Part shown: positions 15,001 to 26,808 of the stretch, in pieces | Position numbering within the stretch: the first letter of the stretch is position 1 | Layout of the letters: the number at the start of each line of letters is the position of its first letter | Origin: Casuarina equisetifolia | Lineage: Eukaryota; Streptophyta; Magnoliopsida; Fagales; Casuarinaceae | Length of the DNA stretch: 64,000 nt | Assembly: GCA_028551475.1 (NCBI GenBank) | Contig: CM052356.1 | Location: forward strand, 31,647,884 to 31,711,883 | Direction: 5' to 3' | Notes under the pieces: generated by a model | Databases searched by the model: none | Seen by the model: only the letters and a program-made list of their open reading frames with translations | What the model was told of the DNA's origin: nothing | Translations under genes and position numbers: made by a program

Positions 15001-18000
15001 TGGCTGAGCCTTCTTCTAAAGTATAGATAAGATCTGTATAAAACTGGAACAGTCTAGTAGGATGAAGTATTTAAGTAGTGACTTGGTTGTTCTTCTCAAG
15101 TCTTTATTTATTTATTTTTCTGTGTCTCAGATAAATATTTTTAGTTGAATAACCAGAAATGCATGCTTATGAGTAAAGAGACCTTTCGATGTGTCAGTTT
15201 ATGTCTGCAATGTTGTCGCCTAATGCATTTTTGAGTTGTTAGCTAGCACAATGGTAATACTTTGCGATTTAACCATTGGGAACAGGTTCTGCTGCGGGCT
15301 GGGGCAGGCAAGATGATGCTGGTGTGGTTAAGGTAAGGAAATTTTTTTTCAGCCTTTTGATTGCAGTTAAGAAAACGCAGTCAAACAAATTTGAGATGAT
15401 ATTATTGCTAAGAGCAATGGGTTACTTCAAAAGAAGATTCAATGATAATCCAATTTGCTAAAATGATTGGCAAATTATTCAAATCAGGAATCTAAAGGCT
15501 TAACTGCAACATTTATTTTTCTGCAGGTCTATGAGACACTCACAGGTGTAGTTGTTGAAGGAAAACTTCCTGTTCTTAAGAAAGAACAAGTCTTGCAATC
15601 ACTTCCATCTGAATGGCCAGTAGATCCTGTGGATGACATACAAAGATTGAATCAGAACAATTTGAAGACTCTGGTAGTTTTGGATGATGATCCAACTGGA
15701 ACACAAACTGTTCATGATATTGAGGTCCTGACAGAATGGTGAGTTTCCTTAATTGTTTATTATGTTTACATAGTTGATTAGGAAAAGATCTAATCCAGAT
15801 GCTTTGGTATTCTCAAATCCATTTGCATTGAACTAGTTATTTATCAGATATAAGACTACGAAGGCAAAATGCTGCACTTATATTGAATGTGTACCAATCA
15901 TGGTTTTCCACATGCTATAGAAACCATGTATACTGTCTTATCTATAATTCAAAGCAACCTTCCTAAATACTAGTTTCAAGCCATTATAATTTGCTCATTT
16001 TCCATTGCAGGAGTGTGGAATCACTTATTGCCCAGTTCAGAAAGAATCCTAAATGCTTTTTCATTTTGACTAACTCAAGGGCACTGAGTTCCGAAAAGGT
16101 AAAGATCTCATTTTATGCACACGCCATTTAACATTTAGAGCTTGTTTCTCATCCAACAAGAACAGATATCCCTAGTAAACTGCAACTTTCAGCTGTAAGC
16201 ACACTGTATGCTGGTTTCAGACCGTATTCTGAGCTTGAAATCAATCTTCTACAGGCTACTGCACTGATAAAAGATATATGCAGAAATCTACATATTGCAG
16301 CTAAATCAGTTGAGAACACTGATTACACAGTAGTTTTGAGAGGCGATTCAACTTTACGTGGTCATTTTCCTGAGGCAAGGATGCAAACTTAAACTAGAAT
16401 TTTATTGTATAATGATTATAGTTCACATCATGACATGGGACTGCCTATCTTTTAGGAACCCGATGCTGTTGTTTCAGAATTAGGTGAGATGGATGTCTGG
16501 ATAATCTGCCCTTTTTTTCTTCAAGGAGGGCGTTACACTATTGAAGATATACACTATGTTGCAGATTCCGATAAGTAAGTCATATAGATATATTTATTGT
16601 TGATATATGTTCAATCACGAGTTGATGCTAATTTATGCCATCAATCCTGGATGTTGGTGCTTTTAGGCTTGTCCCTGCTGGGGACACTGAGTTTGCTAAA
16701 GATGCTGCTTTTGGCTTCAAATCTTCAAACCTCCGCGAGGTCAAATTTTTACTCTGTCTATGAAATGGGTGGCCATTTAGACATTCTAATAAAGATTTTA
16801 GATTGCCTTCTAATTCTGCAACTTTCTTGATCTACAATAGTGGGTTGAAGAGAAAACTGGCGGCCGCATACCAGCCAGCAGCGTAACATCTATTTCTGTG
16901 CAACTTTTGAGGAAAGGTGGACCAGAGGCTGTTTTTGAGTATCTTTCCAGTCTTCCAAAGGTACATAACACTGTGAACACAAGCATGAATTACACATGGA
17001 TGCATGCGCACACAAACAAATAAATTGGTTGAGTTGCTGAAGTGATTTTTCTTATTTATTACTTAGTATGGTTGGCCTATATTATTGACAGTGGCGGTAT
17101 AATTTGTAAATCCTATCAATGAAGGGGTAGAACTTGCATCTAAGCTCGGGAATTGGTTGAGAAAAATTTTCAGGAGCCATTTGAAATGACCAGATCTTAG
17201 ATCAAGAGGGCAAAAACATGCTGTCCAGGCTTATATATGTTCTTAGAACATTTTTTGCCCTCTCAAGTCCAGCCTTACTATGGAAATTTTGCATAGAGCA
17301 GCATTAAGTAAAATTATCAGTGGTAGAAATCGTTATGTCACTCTTCTGGTCAAACTCTGTAGTTGCCAATTGGTTTTATCTCTTTTTTAACAACTCGTTA
17401 GGAGTGTGGAGTCATGGATGCACTGAAAAACTCAAACAACAACCCAGTCTATGGCTGAAAGATACTACTACAAGTTAATCTGTAAGGGGAGGTGGCAGGT
17501 ATTTTTTTTGGGTTTTTTTCCCACCCGGGGGGGGGGGGGGGGGGAAGTGCAGGTGTTGGAGAATATTATCACAAGATTTCTGCAATGGATTATTGTCAGT
17601 TTGTTAAATAAGTGTGAAAGCTAATTTTCTTTCAATGTTTATCTATATACACTTTCTAATTAAAAAGGATATATCTAGAATATGTGATGTTTTAACGCCA
17701 GAACCAAGTTCCTAGAAAATAATTTGGTAATTTTATTCACTTGAATATTTACTTAGAATCTAACTATTCAAAAGTTCAAAAGCTTAAAATAAGGTATGGT
17801 ATGATGCGACTTATCCAGTGAACTAATGTCAATATTCTTGAACAAATCTGATTTAAATTATAGCATCAGTAGTACTATACCCATCCAATTATGGGTTATC
17901 ATCCTTTTCTAATGGATAAAAGTTAGCAATTGAGTGAAATTCAAGGAAAACTTCTACAAGAAGTGGAAAGGATGTAAACTACTGTCTAACACAAGGTTAT

Positions 18001-21000
18001 CACTTGCATGGTTACTGTTCACGGATTTTCGGAGGCATGAATTCGTAGTTAGCTGCAGGTGTACTCATGTCATGGAAAGTATATTAATTTAGAGGTATGA
18101 TAATTATGCACCAGTTGAGCTCAGGGAGAGTTAATATAGAGGTATCATAATTATACTCACCTAACTGGCTTAATGGACTAAGATTCTATGACATGAAACT
18201 GTTGGCCGCTCTTCCACCATTTTTTCTTTTTTTGAGCTTTTTTATTACGAAATGGTTTGTTCTCACCATTTTTTTTTCTGGCTGGTTACATGAAACAGGG
18301 GTCAACATGCATTGTTAATGCAGCTAGTGAAAGAGACGTGGCTGTATTTGCCGCTGGAATGATCAGGGTAAATAGTTATACTTGCTCTATTTTCAAGTTG
18401 TAAAATTTTGATTCCTTGTTGGCATATTTACCTTGACAAATGGTTTCTCTCACTAAGGTGTTTTAAATTGACAGGCAGAACTGACGGGAAAGCGTTTCCT
18501 ATGCCGTACTGCTGCTACTTTTGTTTCCGCTCGCATTGGAATTATCCCAAAAGCTCCAGTTTTGCCCAAGGATCTAGGAATAAATGAAGAAAAGAACGGT
18601 GGTCTCATAGTTGTGGGATCATATGTTCCAAAAACCACTAAACAGGTTTAAATGGTGAATTGTGGATATTTCTGTTTCTTTCTTTCCTCTGCTGTGCTCT
18701 ATCTTCATTTGTGCTTCTAATCCACAGGTTGAGGAGCTTAAATTACAACGTGGCCAGAGCTTACAGTGCATTGAGGTGACCCAACATTAAGTTTCATACC
18801 CAATGTTCAATTGTTCGAATTCTAATTGTTATGATAAGAGATGTGGATAACCTGCTTTGCAATAAACAGGTTTCTGTTGAGAAGCTTGCAATGAGGTCTG
18901 ACGAGGAGAGGAAAGAGGAAATCGGTAGGGCAGTTGAGATGGCTGGTTATTTTCTCAGGGCTCGTAAGGACACTCTAGTAATGACCAGTCGGCAGCTCAT
19001 CACTGGAAAAAGTTTGTTCTATGTTCTCTTTGTTTTCCGTCTGTGATATGTTTAAGTCCCTCAGTTCCTTTGTCTGCTAGAATGTATATTGAATACTTGA
19101 ACAACATAAAATATGTATCTTAAAGATATATCAGAGCAGTTGGTAATATGTCTTACTTTCTTTCTTTCTTTCTTTCTTCTTTTTTATTATTTTTATTTGT
19201 TATTGAGAAGAAAGGGGTTTTTATTCTAACAAGGAAATTTCTCAAGTCTAGATTCTTTTTCCATGGGACAGGCCCTTCTGAGAGTTTGGATATCAACTTC
19301 AAAGTGAGCTCTGCCCTGGTGGAAATCGTTAGCAAGATCACTACAAAACCTCGTTATATTCTTGCAAAGGTGCTTTTACGTGTTCAATTTATTAAATTTT
19401 CTTTTCTTTCTGATCATTTGACATGGCAAGTAGTGATTTTTATCCTTATGTTGATTTTATGCTGTTCAATTATTGTTAAACAATTTGAGCTTGGGGGTGA
19501 TTCCCACATCCTCAAATTCAGATGCCACATACTCAATTCAGTACTCTCTTTTAGGGTGGAATAACGTCATCAGATCTTGCAACAAAAGCCCTTGAAGCAA
19601 AATGTGCTAAGGTAGTTGGACAAGCATTGCCTGGTGTTCCCCTGTGGATGCTGGGTCCTGAAAGTAGACATCCAGGAGTCCCCTACATTGTTTTCCCTGG
19701 TGAATTATGAGTTCTTATCTACTTCAGTTGTAAAATTATTTCTTGAAAGTACTATTTGCAGTTGACACCTTGGAAATCTGCTTTGCATAGGTAATGTTGG
19801 TGACACCAAGGCATTGGCAGAAGTTGTGAAATCCTGGGCTCGTCCAGTGAGACTTTCATCAACAAAAGAGATTCTTTCAGTAAGGGCCATCAAAATAACT
19901 ATGAAAAGATTCATGTCTACTTTTTCCTTTGATAACAATTAGATTCTATTTCCAGAATGCAGAAAAGGGCGGATATGCGGTTGGAGCATTCAACGTTTAT
20001 AATTTGGAAGGAGTTCAGGCAGTTGTTGCCGCTGCCGAGGAAGAAAAAAGTCCTGCCATATTACAGGTTATTATCGGCTAATTTATGCCAAAAAATAAAA
20101 AATAAAAAATAAAAAATCTCGAGATCTAAAAGTGGGTGAAACCCTTTTTAAGTTTGTTTCCTGGTTGCTTTCCATTACAGTATATGAAAGACACCACAGA
20201 AGAGATATGTGGTTAATTTTTTTTTTTTTATAAGACGATGTATCAATAATTTTTTCAATTTGTTTGTGGCAACGAGTGATAAAATGTCACCAACAAATAT
20301 CAAGTGTATATAATAGGTTAAAAAACAAAATATTAACTTCCTCAAATTTGCTAAAAGAGGATGGATGGAGTTACTTTTTTACTCTCCTACAGATTTCTTA
20401 ATTGGCACATAGAACATTTCTCTCTTATGAGAGTCCAATCTCTTGGTTCTTAATTAAATCTCTCTCTCTCTCACTCACCCAATTTTCTATATGATCTTTC
20501 GCAGTTTCTCATAAAATTTTGTACAATCTCCCAAATTATCACTATATTATCAAGTAAGCCAAAAATAATAAAATCAGTGCAATTTGTCCTTCAATTCAAA
20601 GTTTCGGTTTAGATTTGCTCCCTGCATCCAATTTTAAATTCAGTGCCAACTTGTCCAACTTAAAGTTTTGGGTTTGATTTGTTCTTTTCATTCAAATTAC
20701 CTTTGATAGCAGCTCAAGCTCTTTGATAAACTGAGATCTTACTGGTTGCCCCTATTTCAAGTATGGTAAAAGGTTGTGCAGAGACTTTGATCTTTAAGGT
20801 TCTCCGCAGTATAGCCATCAGTCTGTGTTTCTTGGCCTCTCTGTTTTGGATTTTTGTAAAGGGATTGATGAGTTTCTTTTTTTTTTTTTTTTCCCGCAAG
20901 AAATTTGGGCACTTCATAAGTTCTTTTTTTTCCCCTGAATTGGATAATTATTTGAATAAAGGAATAAATTGAAACTGAAATTCCAAATATAAGGTGAGTT

Positions 21001-24000
21001 GCGATATTATTAAGTTTTTCTGAAGCATTTGAGAATCCACTAATAGTTGGAGGGTAAAATATAATTTTCCCATACTCTTTTTGTCTTGATTTATACACTA
21101 TAACTGCCCCAAAGTGTAGCATATACAGAAAGAACTTAGTGCAGAGAAAGTCTGAATTTTCACCCCTGATTTCAATCTTCTAAAATATTTTCACTTCTTT
21201 TGAATAGATCATAAAAATGTTAGGAAATCTCGTTTAATTTCTTTATTCCGTCATGGTTGATAGATTACGAATTGAAGTGCCAAATATACCAAATTTGTAC
21301 GGAATCATATATCTCCTGGATAAGTTTCCTCAAACAATATCAAAATAAGCTAGTCCAGATAAATTTCACGAGTAGAGTTTATTCTAACAAATTCATGCCT
21401 GTTCCTCAAACTTAGTGCTAAGGAGGATGAATCAGGAGCAAATTATTGTGATTTCCATTATGAATTCTCCATCAATGGCATGATTCACAGGACGTAATTT
21501 TTCTTTTGAAGAATCATGCTTTCAAGAAATTTTCTGCATCATCTTTGTTCTTTTCCAGATCCATCCTGGAGCCTTTAAGGAAGGAGGAATTCCATTGGTT
21601 GCTTGTTGTATATCTGCTGCTGAACACGCCAATGTAAGTGCCGTTTCATTTACTCCGTGCCGTTGTTGCAACTTTATTTTATAAATCGCTATGCAGCTTG
21701 AGCAGTGACAGGTCATTTAGATTTATATGTACAACTTTCTGCTAAATATATGCTGTTCTGCTTGAAGTGCCTCCATTTTTCACATTAATATTTGATGTTT
21801 GGTAAAGAGTGGGGGGTGGGTTAGATTTTCTTTATCTGAACAAGTTCTTCCAACCAAGATAAGGATGCTGGATATGTTATTTGCTGTGATTAATAATAAT
21901 GTGTAGCAATAGTGGAAGGGAACAAACAAAACTTTGAAAAAACAAGAAAGAAAAGAAAGAAGAAACTTAGCCGTTTGTTATGTGTTAAATAGAGAAGAAA
22001 ATTTGGGAAAGTAAGGGCACGAGCAGCAATAAAAATAACATAAATACGAGATTTAGCCTTTTTCTTGTTTCCTCAGATCATCTAAGAAATATACACATAT
22101 ACGACTGGGAGGATCCATGCAGAAAATTTACCAAAAGATTCTTTCTTGTAACCCAAAATCAGACCCCTTAACAAATCGTTAGCTTATTGTTTGTGCTGCA
22201 ACCCAATTAAAATTTTTCCCTGAGGTTTATATTGCCAAACTTTTCACAGCTCTATACTAAAGGTAAGATGTGCAGGTTTTTAGCCTTAGCACAATAAACC
22301 AATACCTTTCATGTGACCATAGTAAGGTGGCCATTTGTAGGAAGATGTAGGAAGTAATGTTTATAAATGATTTGCAGGTTCCGATTTGTGTTCATTGTGA
22401 TCATGGCACTTCAAAGCAAGATTTGGTGGAAGCTCTTGATCTGGTAAAGTTTTCTTTTGTTTAGTATAGAAGTCTTAAAAAACTTTGCTGTTGTCCTGTT
22501 TGAGCATCGTTTGTAGCAAGATTGCAATGATTATTTGTTTCCAATGCAGTAATGGCTAACAGTTTAATTGCAATTTCTGAATCCTACAACATCAGGGATT
22601 TGATTCACTTATGGTAGATGGTTCACATCTTTCATTCAAGGACAATATAGCATACACAAAATTCATATCTCTCATGGCTCACTCAAAAGGGATGCTGGTG
22701 GAAGCTGAACTAGGGAGATTGTCAGGAACAGAGGATGACCTGACAGTTGAAGATTATGAAGCAAAACTTACCGATATTAATCAGGTGACTTCTCTTTCAA
22801 ATTGGCTAAAAAAACTTTCCTCTTTTGCACCTAATCTTCCAGACTCATATAAGATTGGCCCCTCGACTTTCAGGCTGAAGAATTCATTGATGAAACGGGC
22901 ATAGATGCTTTGGCAGTGTGTATTGGAAATGTCCATGGAAAATACCCTGCAAGTGGCCCTAATCTCAGACTTGATTTGCTTAAGGTAAAGTACATCTACA
23001 TAAATTTCGATACCTTATTCAATTAGGTTCAAGACACATTTGCTGACTTCTGTGTAGTTAATCTAGCCCATGAAAGGAAGGCAGCGAGTTGGATATTTAT
23101 CCTTTATTTTAACTAGTTCTTGGGACGTTAAAGTTGGTGCTTTTCATTGTTCAACAATTACTGTGTCCTGATTTTTTATTTTTATTTTTTAACTTTAAAC
23201 AGGTTAAAAAAAGTGGAATGAAATATATTAAAAAGAATGTTAGTCCAGTCCACCTGATTACAATTTTGACATCAACTTAATTGCATACTTTCTCCACATG
23301 CAATAATTTGAATCACATATATAAGCATTGCTTCTGTAGATTGAGTTTGTTTCTAAGCCCATGTAGGGCTTGTGCTCATTTTCTTGTACTCCATCGTTTT
23401 ATTCCTATAATCTATCTCCGATTGTCCCTACATCTAAATGTATGCCTCTTTTGATTAAGACACATAGATCTTAGCTTCTTCTATCATCAGCTTATTTATT
23501 GTTTCTTTTTAGCTTTTCCACCACTCAAAATATCAGTTTTTCATATAATAATCAGCCAAATTGTTCTATCATAATAGATCATTGTGGCAAATAATCTAGT
23601 GCTTCAGGAACACCATCCTCATAACTCAATCCTTAATCTTCTTACAAAGAGATGGCATTTACATATGTTTATTCAAAAGGTTATGGTTGACACAATCCGC
23701 ATACAAATTAGCTATTTATTCTAACATCCATCAACGTTCAGGATTTGCACAGCGTGAGTTTGAAGAAAAGAGTTTTTGTTGTGCTTCATGGAGCTTCTGG
23801 GTTGTCCAAGGAACTTGTCAAGGTACAGTTATTTAATCGTACTAATTTCCATACTTTTTCTCTGATTTAAACATGCTATCAACATAGAGGATGGCCTTGA
23901 GGTTGATCAACACTGTTGAGCCGTTTTAACCTCCTCGAACAGGCTTGTATAGACAGAGGCGTCAGAAAGTTCAATGTGAATACTGAAGTGAGAACGGCTT

Positions 24001-24122
24001 ACTTAGAGTCCCTGAAAAATCCAAGCAAAGATCTGGTTCATGTCATGACATCTGCAAAGGAAGCCATGAAAGGTGTGGTTGCAGAGAAGATGCATGTCTT
24101 TGGTTCAGCAGGGAAAGCGTGA
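92..24122 (+). CDS. Four-domain enzyme: two HIBADH/6PGDH-like domains, DUF1537 kinase, class II aldolase
   Basis: Joined ORF of 4116 nt, 1371 aa, 42 exons; it matches the plant ketose-bisphosphate aldolase class-II family protein (Arabidopsis At1g18270 type, about 1373 aa). Exons: 92-193, 2302-2377, 4065-4133, 4233-4313, 5149-5225, 5358-5412, 5535-5583, 5914-6051, 7005-7083, 9118-9196, 9294-9340, 9494-9685, 10634-10709, 11659-11739, 11813-11893, 12787-12863, 12960-13014, 13118-13166, 13337-13474, 14643-14724, 14823-14901, 15286-15332, 15527-15738, 16011-16098, 16255-16374, 16456-16574, 16667-16739, 16841-16960, 18299-18367, 18475-18645, 18728-18775, 18870-19011, 19272-19369, 19555-19699, 19791-19879, 19956-20066, 21559-21633, 22378-22443, 22596-22784, 22874-22984, 23742-23822, 23943-24122. 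Domain 1 (about 1-300) has a Rossmann turn that lacks the usual last glycine (VGFVGLDDQS). Domain 2 (about 320-620) has the intact GFIGLGAMGFG. Both keep the K-x-x-N of the beta-hydroxyacid dehydrogenase active site (KLVN, KMVN). The DUF1537 four-carbon acid-sugar kinase starts near residue 655 (LDDDPTGTQ). The aldolase (about 1102-1371) keeps the metal histidines in CDHG (near 1172), GNVHG (near 1269) and VVLHG (near 1301), and the acidic GTEDD loop. No targeting peptide is obvious. The ATG at 92 opens the Rossmann strand directly. The substrate is unproven. Confidence 0.95.
4314..5148 (+). other. GC-AG intron (intron 4 of the four-domain enzyme gene)
   Basis: Exon 4 must end at 4313 (CTT AGA G) for the frame to continue into exon 5 at 5149 (AT GCT AGT). 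The bases after 4313 are GC, not GT, and no GT donor nearby keeps the frame. The resulting exon is 81 nt, exactly the length of its counterpart exon 15 in the duplicated half, which supports the boundary. The intron also contains the 4653-4757 hairpin. Confidence 0.75.
4653..4757. repeat. Near-perfect foldback (44-nt arms, 17-nt loop) in intron 4
   Basis: The arm 4653-4696 and the reverse complement of 4714-4757 agree at 41 of 44 positions, with a 17-nt loop. The arms begin GAGTGAATATAACTGAA and end GCTGCATTCCTTAGG. The foldback lies inside the GC-AG intron 4 of the sense gene. It could be a miRNA or siRNA hairpin, or a very small foldback transposon (MITE-like). I recognise neither a known plant miRNA in the arms nor a clear target-site duplication. 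Confidence 0.85.
5731..5844. repeat. Imperfect tandem repeat, 2 x 57 bp, in intron 7
   Basis: Units 5731-5787 and 5788-5844 share the order ATATTT, AATGTAGT, GAGCT, ATATT-GAAG with scattered substitutions. The repeat lies in the intron between exons 7 and 8 of the four-domain enzyme gene, just upstream of the acceptor. No function is evident. Confidence 0.6.
7724..7910 (+). mobile_element. Decayed Ty1/copia RNase H fragment in intron 9
   Basis: A frame from 7724 reads HVATIHSFSNYQFHEG followed by MKHIEVNTH. This corresponds to the end of copia RNase H, normally of the form ALHIA-NPVFHER-KHIE. After stops and a frameshift, 7830-7910 reads YQLVNLFTKSLDHGR, corresponding to the conserved QLADIFTK-L segment that follows. 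Only these two islands are readable; no LTRs or upstream pol were found. It lies in the sense direction inside the roughly 2-kb intron between exons 9 and 10, and it explains part of that intron's length. Confidence 0.6.
16375..16455 (+). other. GC-AG intron (intron 25 of the four-domain enzyme gene)
   Basis: An 81-bp intron. The upstream exon ends HFPE (GAG at 16372-16374) and is followed by GCAAGG, the classic strong GC-donor context. The acceptor TTTTAG precedes GAA CCC GAT at 16456, restoring the conserved DUF1537 reading frame. No in-frame GT donor is available nearby. Confidence 0.85.
17527..17544. repeat. 18-nt poly-G run
   Basis: Eighteen consecutive G follow CCACCC in the 1.3-kb intron 28. 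Such a run is very unusual in this AT-rich sequence. It is prone to length error in sequencing and slippage in replication, so the length may not be exact. Confidence 0.9.
19156..19178. repeat. (CTTT)n microsatellite
   Basis: About six CTTT units in intron 32, merging into a pyrimidine-rich tract upstream of the exon 33 acceptor at 19271. A simple sequence repeat with no other content. Confidence 0.8.
20459..20472. repeat. (TC)7 microsatellite
   Basis: Short TC dinucleotide run inside the 1.5-kb intron 36 (20067-21558). The rest of that intron shows only AT-rich sequence and homopolymer runs. Confidence 0.75.
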
Positions 24123-24226
24123 TGATTTCTGCAAATATTCCTTCTTTTGTAAGCTTCCAATTCATCTTGTTTAATTTGATGGTCGCCATCTGGGAATTGA
24201 GAAAAATAAATTGATCTGTTGGTGCC

Positions 24227-24232
24227 AATAAA
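24227..24232 (+). promoter_or_regulatory. Candidate polyadenylation signal of the four-domain enzyme gene
   Basis: AATAAA lies 105 bp after the stop codon at 24122, at an ordinary distance for a plant near-upstream element. There is no transcript evidence. Confidence 0.45.
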
Positions 24233-25436
24233 AGACTCAGAGTTTACTTCTATGACCCAGTCAAATAATTTTGTTTAGTTGGAGCTAATGTACTGCTTTT
24301 TGGCTTGTAATTTTATCAAAAATCAAAATAATGAGTTATCGTTTGGAAGTTACACGTTGATTAAATAATTACTTCCATTTATTTTTATCAGAAAGGCAAC
24401 TAGTTATCACGTCTTGCAAAACTACATTCTTCATGTGCTATACTTAGTTACATTAGTGTTTAACATATGAATTAATATGCAACTTATAATTATGTTTGGC
24501 ATTGAAAATTTTTTTTTAAAAAAAACTGTCAATTCTTTCTCAAAACCCGGAGAAGCATTCTTTGAGGAATTAAGGATGAACAATCTCCATAACAAATTTT
24601 AAAACTTTTATACCATTTGCATAGGTAACACTCTTTTGGATCTTCCATCGACCTCATGCCTTTGGAAAAAGAACTGTGTTAACACCATCACCTTTTACAT
24701 AAGTGTGACCTCCATGAAAGGTAGCAATGATGCATGATCTCTTAGATTCCATTTACATAAAATAGATTATGGTCTCTCTACAACTTTTCGTAAAATGTTC
24801 ACTTATATAAGATTGGTCATAAGGTCTTCATGACATTGGCAATCCAGGACGTAGATCTTAGGTTTGACACTCTATTTCCTAAAGTTCTTTATCTAATAAG
24901 AATAAAATACTAAAATATTTCATGTGAAGTGATTAATCAATTCTATATACTAGGGAATGATCTAATAAAAGGCATTTAATCGTTTAAGTTTCACAAATGT
25001 TTTATTTCTTCTTTTCGTTCAAAGTTCTCTTCCTATCATAATGTTTTTCCTCTTTCTTTTTTTCTTTTTTTTTTGGTTAAACTAAATAGGAGTGTGGGGG
25101 AGTTAGTTGTTAAGCTTTCCTCTATTTAGAATTTCATCTTTGAGTTGTCTTCCAAAACGATAGCCCAGGTGGTTATTTTAGGATGACTTTTCCCGGGAGA
25201 ACATTTCAAGTCTGATCTGAAGTGACAGTTAAAAGAATATATGCTATTTATTCAACAAGTCTGAACACAAAAAACTTGAAATCTCAACAAATGAACAACA
25301 ATATAGGAAAGACTCACGTCGATGAAGTGAATAAATTGAACAAAACAACTATTTTGACTACAACCCACAAGAGAAAAATGCATATCCATGCAAAACGAAA
25401 ACCGAAATACGTATACAACGAAGACATAAAAGTTCA
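24233..25436. other. Intergenic spacer, convergent gene ends
   Basis: About 1.2 kb between the end of the four-domain enzyme gene and the stop of the minus-strand L19 gene. It is AT-rich with poly-A and poly-T runs near 24510 and 25060. I see no gene, RNA or recognisable transposon; the last 150-200 bases are probably the L19 3' UTR. Confidence 0.5.
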
Positions 25437-26198
25437 TCAGTTGGCTCTATCTTTCCTCTTAGCTTTCTTGGCCTCGAATTGATCGAGCAGTGCTTTCTCC
25501 CTAGCCTTTTCAGCCTTGATCTTGTGAATGTTCTCCATAATCACACGCTTATTCTTGAAAACATTTCCTTTCACCTTCATGTACATCTCATGGTACGTGT
25601 GTCTATCAATCTTCTCCAGTTCACGATACTTCCGAAGCAAACATCGCAACAATCTGATCCTTCTCATCCACAACGTTTTCGATGGCATCCTTGCCTCTTT
25701 TGTTCCCTTCCGTTTCCCATATCCTGAGTGCCTGCCTTTCGTTGCTGCTTTTTGTGCTTCGCGGCACCGTGAACGGGAGTGGATTTTCTCGGCTTTCTTG
25801 ATTATGAGACCATCCTTCACGAGCTTTCTTATGGTCATCCCTGTAAAAGACATGAAAAGGGTTATTTCTATTAAATAAATAGCATAGAAAATTCACGTTC
25901 TATCTTTGCTTGATACAAGAAGATATGTTAAATCTTGCCTTGCAATTTTTAAAGAGAGTTCTAGAATTTTAAGTTGAAAATGAGTCTTATCTCTATAATT
26001 TCTAACAGTGTTAAAGCAACAAAATAAGTATCATAAGACAATAGACATATGCCTAATAACAAGAAGGTAGAAAAATTTGAACGTACTTGAATTGGCCATT
26101 GAAATATCGCTAATCTCACTGGGATCGAGCCAAACTTTTCTTTTACCACATTCAAGCACACTGGCAGCAAGCCGCTTCTGCAGCCTCAGTGACACCAT
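25437..26198 (-). CDS. RPL19: Ribosomal protein L19 (eL19), short divergent copy
   Basis: Two exons, 26087-26198 and 25437-25840, give 171 aa. The protein starts [18 protein letters not shown] and the splice rebuilds the conserved [13 protein letters not shown] junction. Further family landmarks are [25 protein letters not shown] and [10 protein letters not shown]. eL19 is a large-subunit protein that reaches the ribosome surface through a long C-terminal helix. Usual plant copies are about 208-214 aa; this one stops at [10 protein letters not shown] and lacks roughly 40 residues of the basic tail. It also carries unusual changes in normally near-invariant stretches (MT for QN before [16 protein letters not shown] after HSRSR). 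There is no stop or frameshift, so it may be expressed, but it could be a diverged paralogue on the way to loss. Confidence 0.85.
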
Positions 26199-26572
26199 TG
26201 CTGCAACAGCGTCTTTTTCGTCTGTTGCAGCAAATATATAGTTCCAAAGAAAGTACTCTCCGTATAGGCCTTACCAAGGTGTGTGCTTAGACGAAACTAA
26301 GTTGTGTTAGATGAATACAGGCTGGAAGATGGGAGGTAAGACAACGGAGACAAGGAGGTTTAGAGACTCGAAGCTCCCAAGTCTGCAAACGATTGATCTA
26401 TGTATTCAACAACTTCACCATCTTATAAAGAGTGGGTCATGAGGTACGGGTATTCCCCCCAACCCCCCTCCTCTTTCTTTTTGTGCTTTTTCAACGTAAG
26501 AAAATAAATTTGTGTTGAAACAACACCACCTGTTACTTGGGAACCAAGTTTTTAGGTAATCCATAACATTTG

Positions 26573-26581
26573 TTTAGGGTT
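26573..26581 (-). promoter_or_regulatory. Telo-box-like motif upstream of the L19 gene
   Basis: The minus strand reads AACCCTAAA about 375 bp upstream of the L19 start codon. Telo-boxes are common near the transcription starts of plant ribosomal protein genes, but this one is farther out than usual and may be chance. Confidence 0.3.
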
Positions 26582-26653
26582 CTATACTCAGAAGTCAAAG
26601 AATCTATTTTTCTTTCTTGGGGACAAAGTTTCACAGCTTTAGAAACTTTTCAC

Positions 26654-26808
26654 GCAGGCAACTACAGTTTTTTATTTATCCTTCTCATTAAAAATTAAGC
26701 TGGTTATCGGTGAGTTGTTGTCAATCACTTGCTATGCAAACAACTACAGCCTTTTTGTTATTTTTTTATCCTTCTAGTGAAAAATTGAGCTGATTATTTG
26801 TGAGTTGA
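26654..26808. repeat. Imperfect direct repeat, about 82-bp period
   Basis: Two copies, starting near 26654 and 26736, share GCA-(G/A)-(G/A)CAACTACAG, TTTATCCTTCT and AAAATT(A/G)AGCTG. A third fragment of the second half (TCATGAAAAATTAAGCTGGT) lies near 26864-26880. The repeat lies in the promoter-side spacer of the L19 gene. Confidence 0.55.

Noticed and set aside
20757-21122. Minus-strand 121-aa frame in intron 36
   Set aside because: Low-complexity lysine-rich stretch from a poly-T run; no family resemblance.
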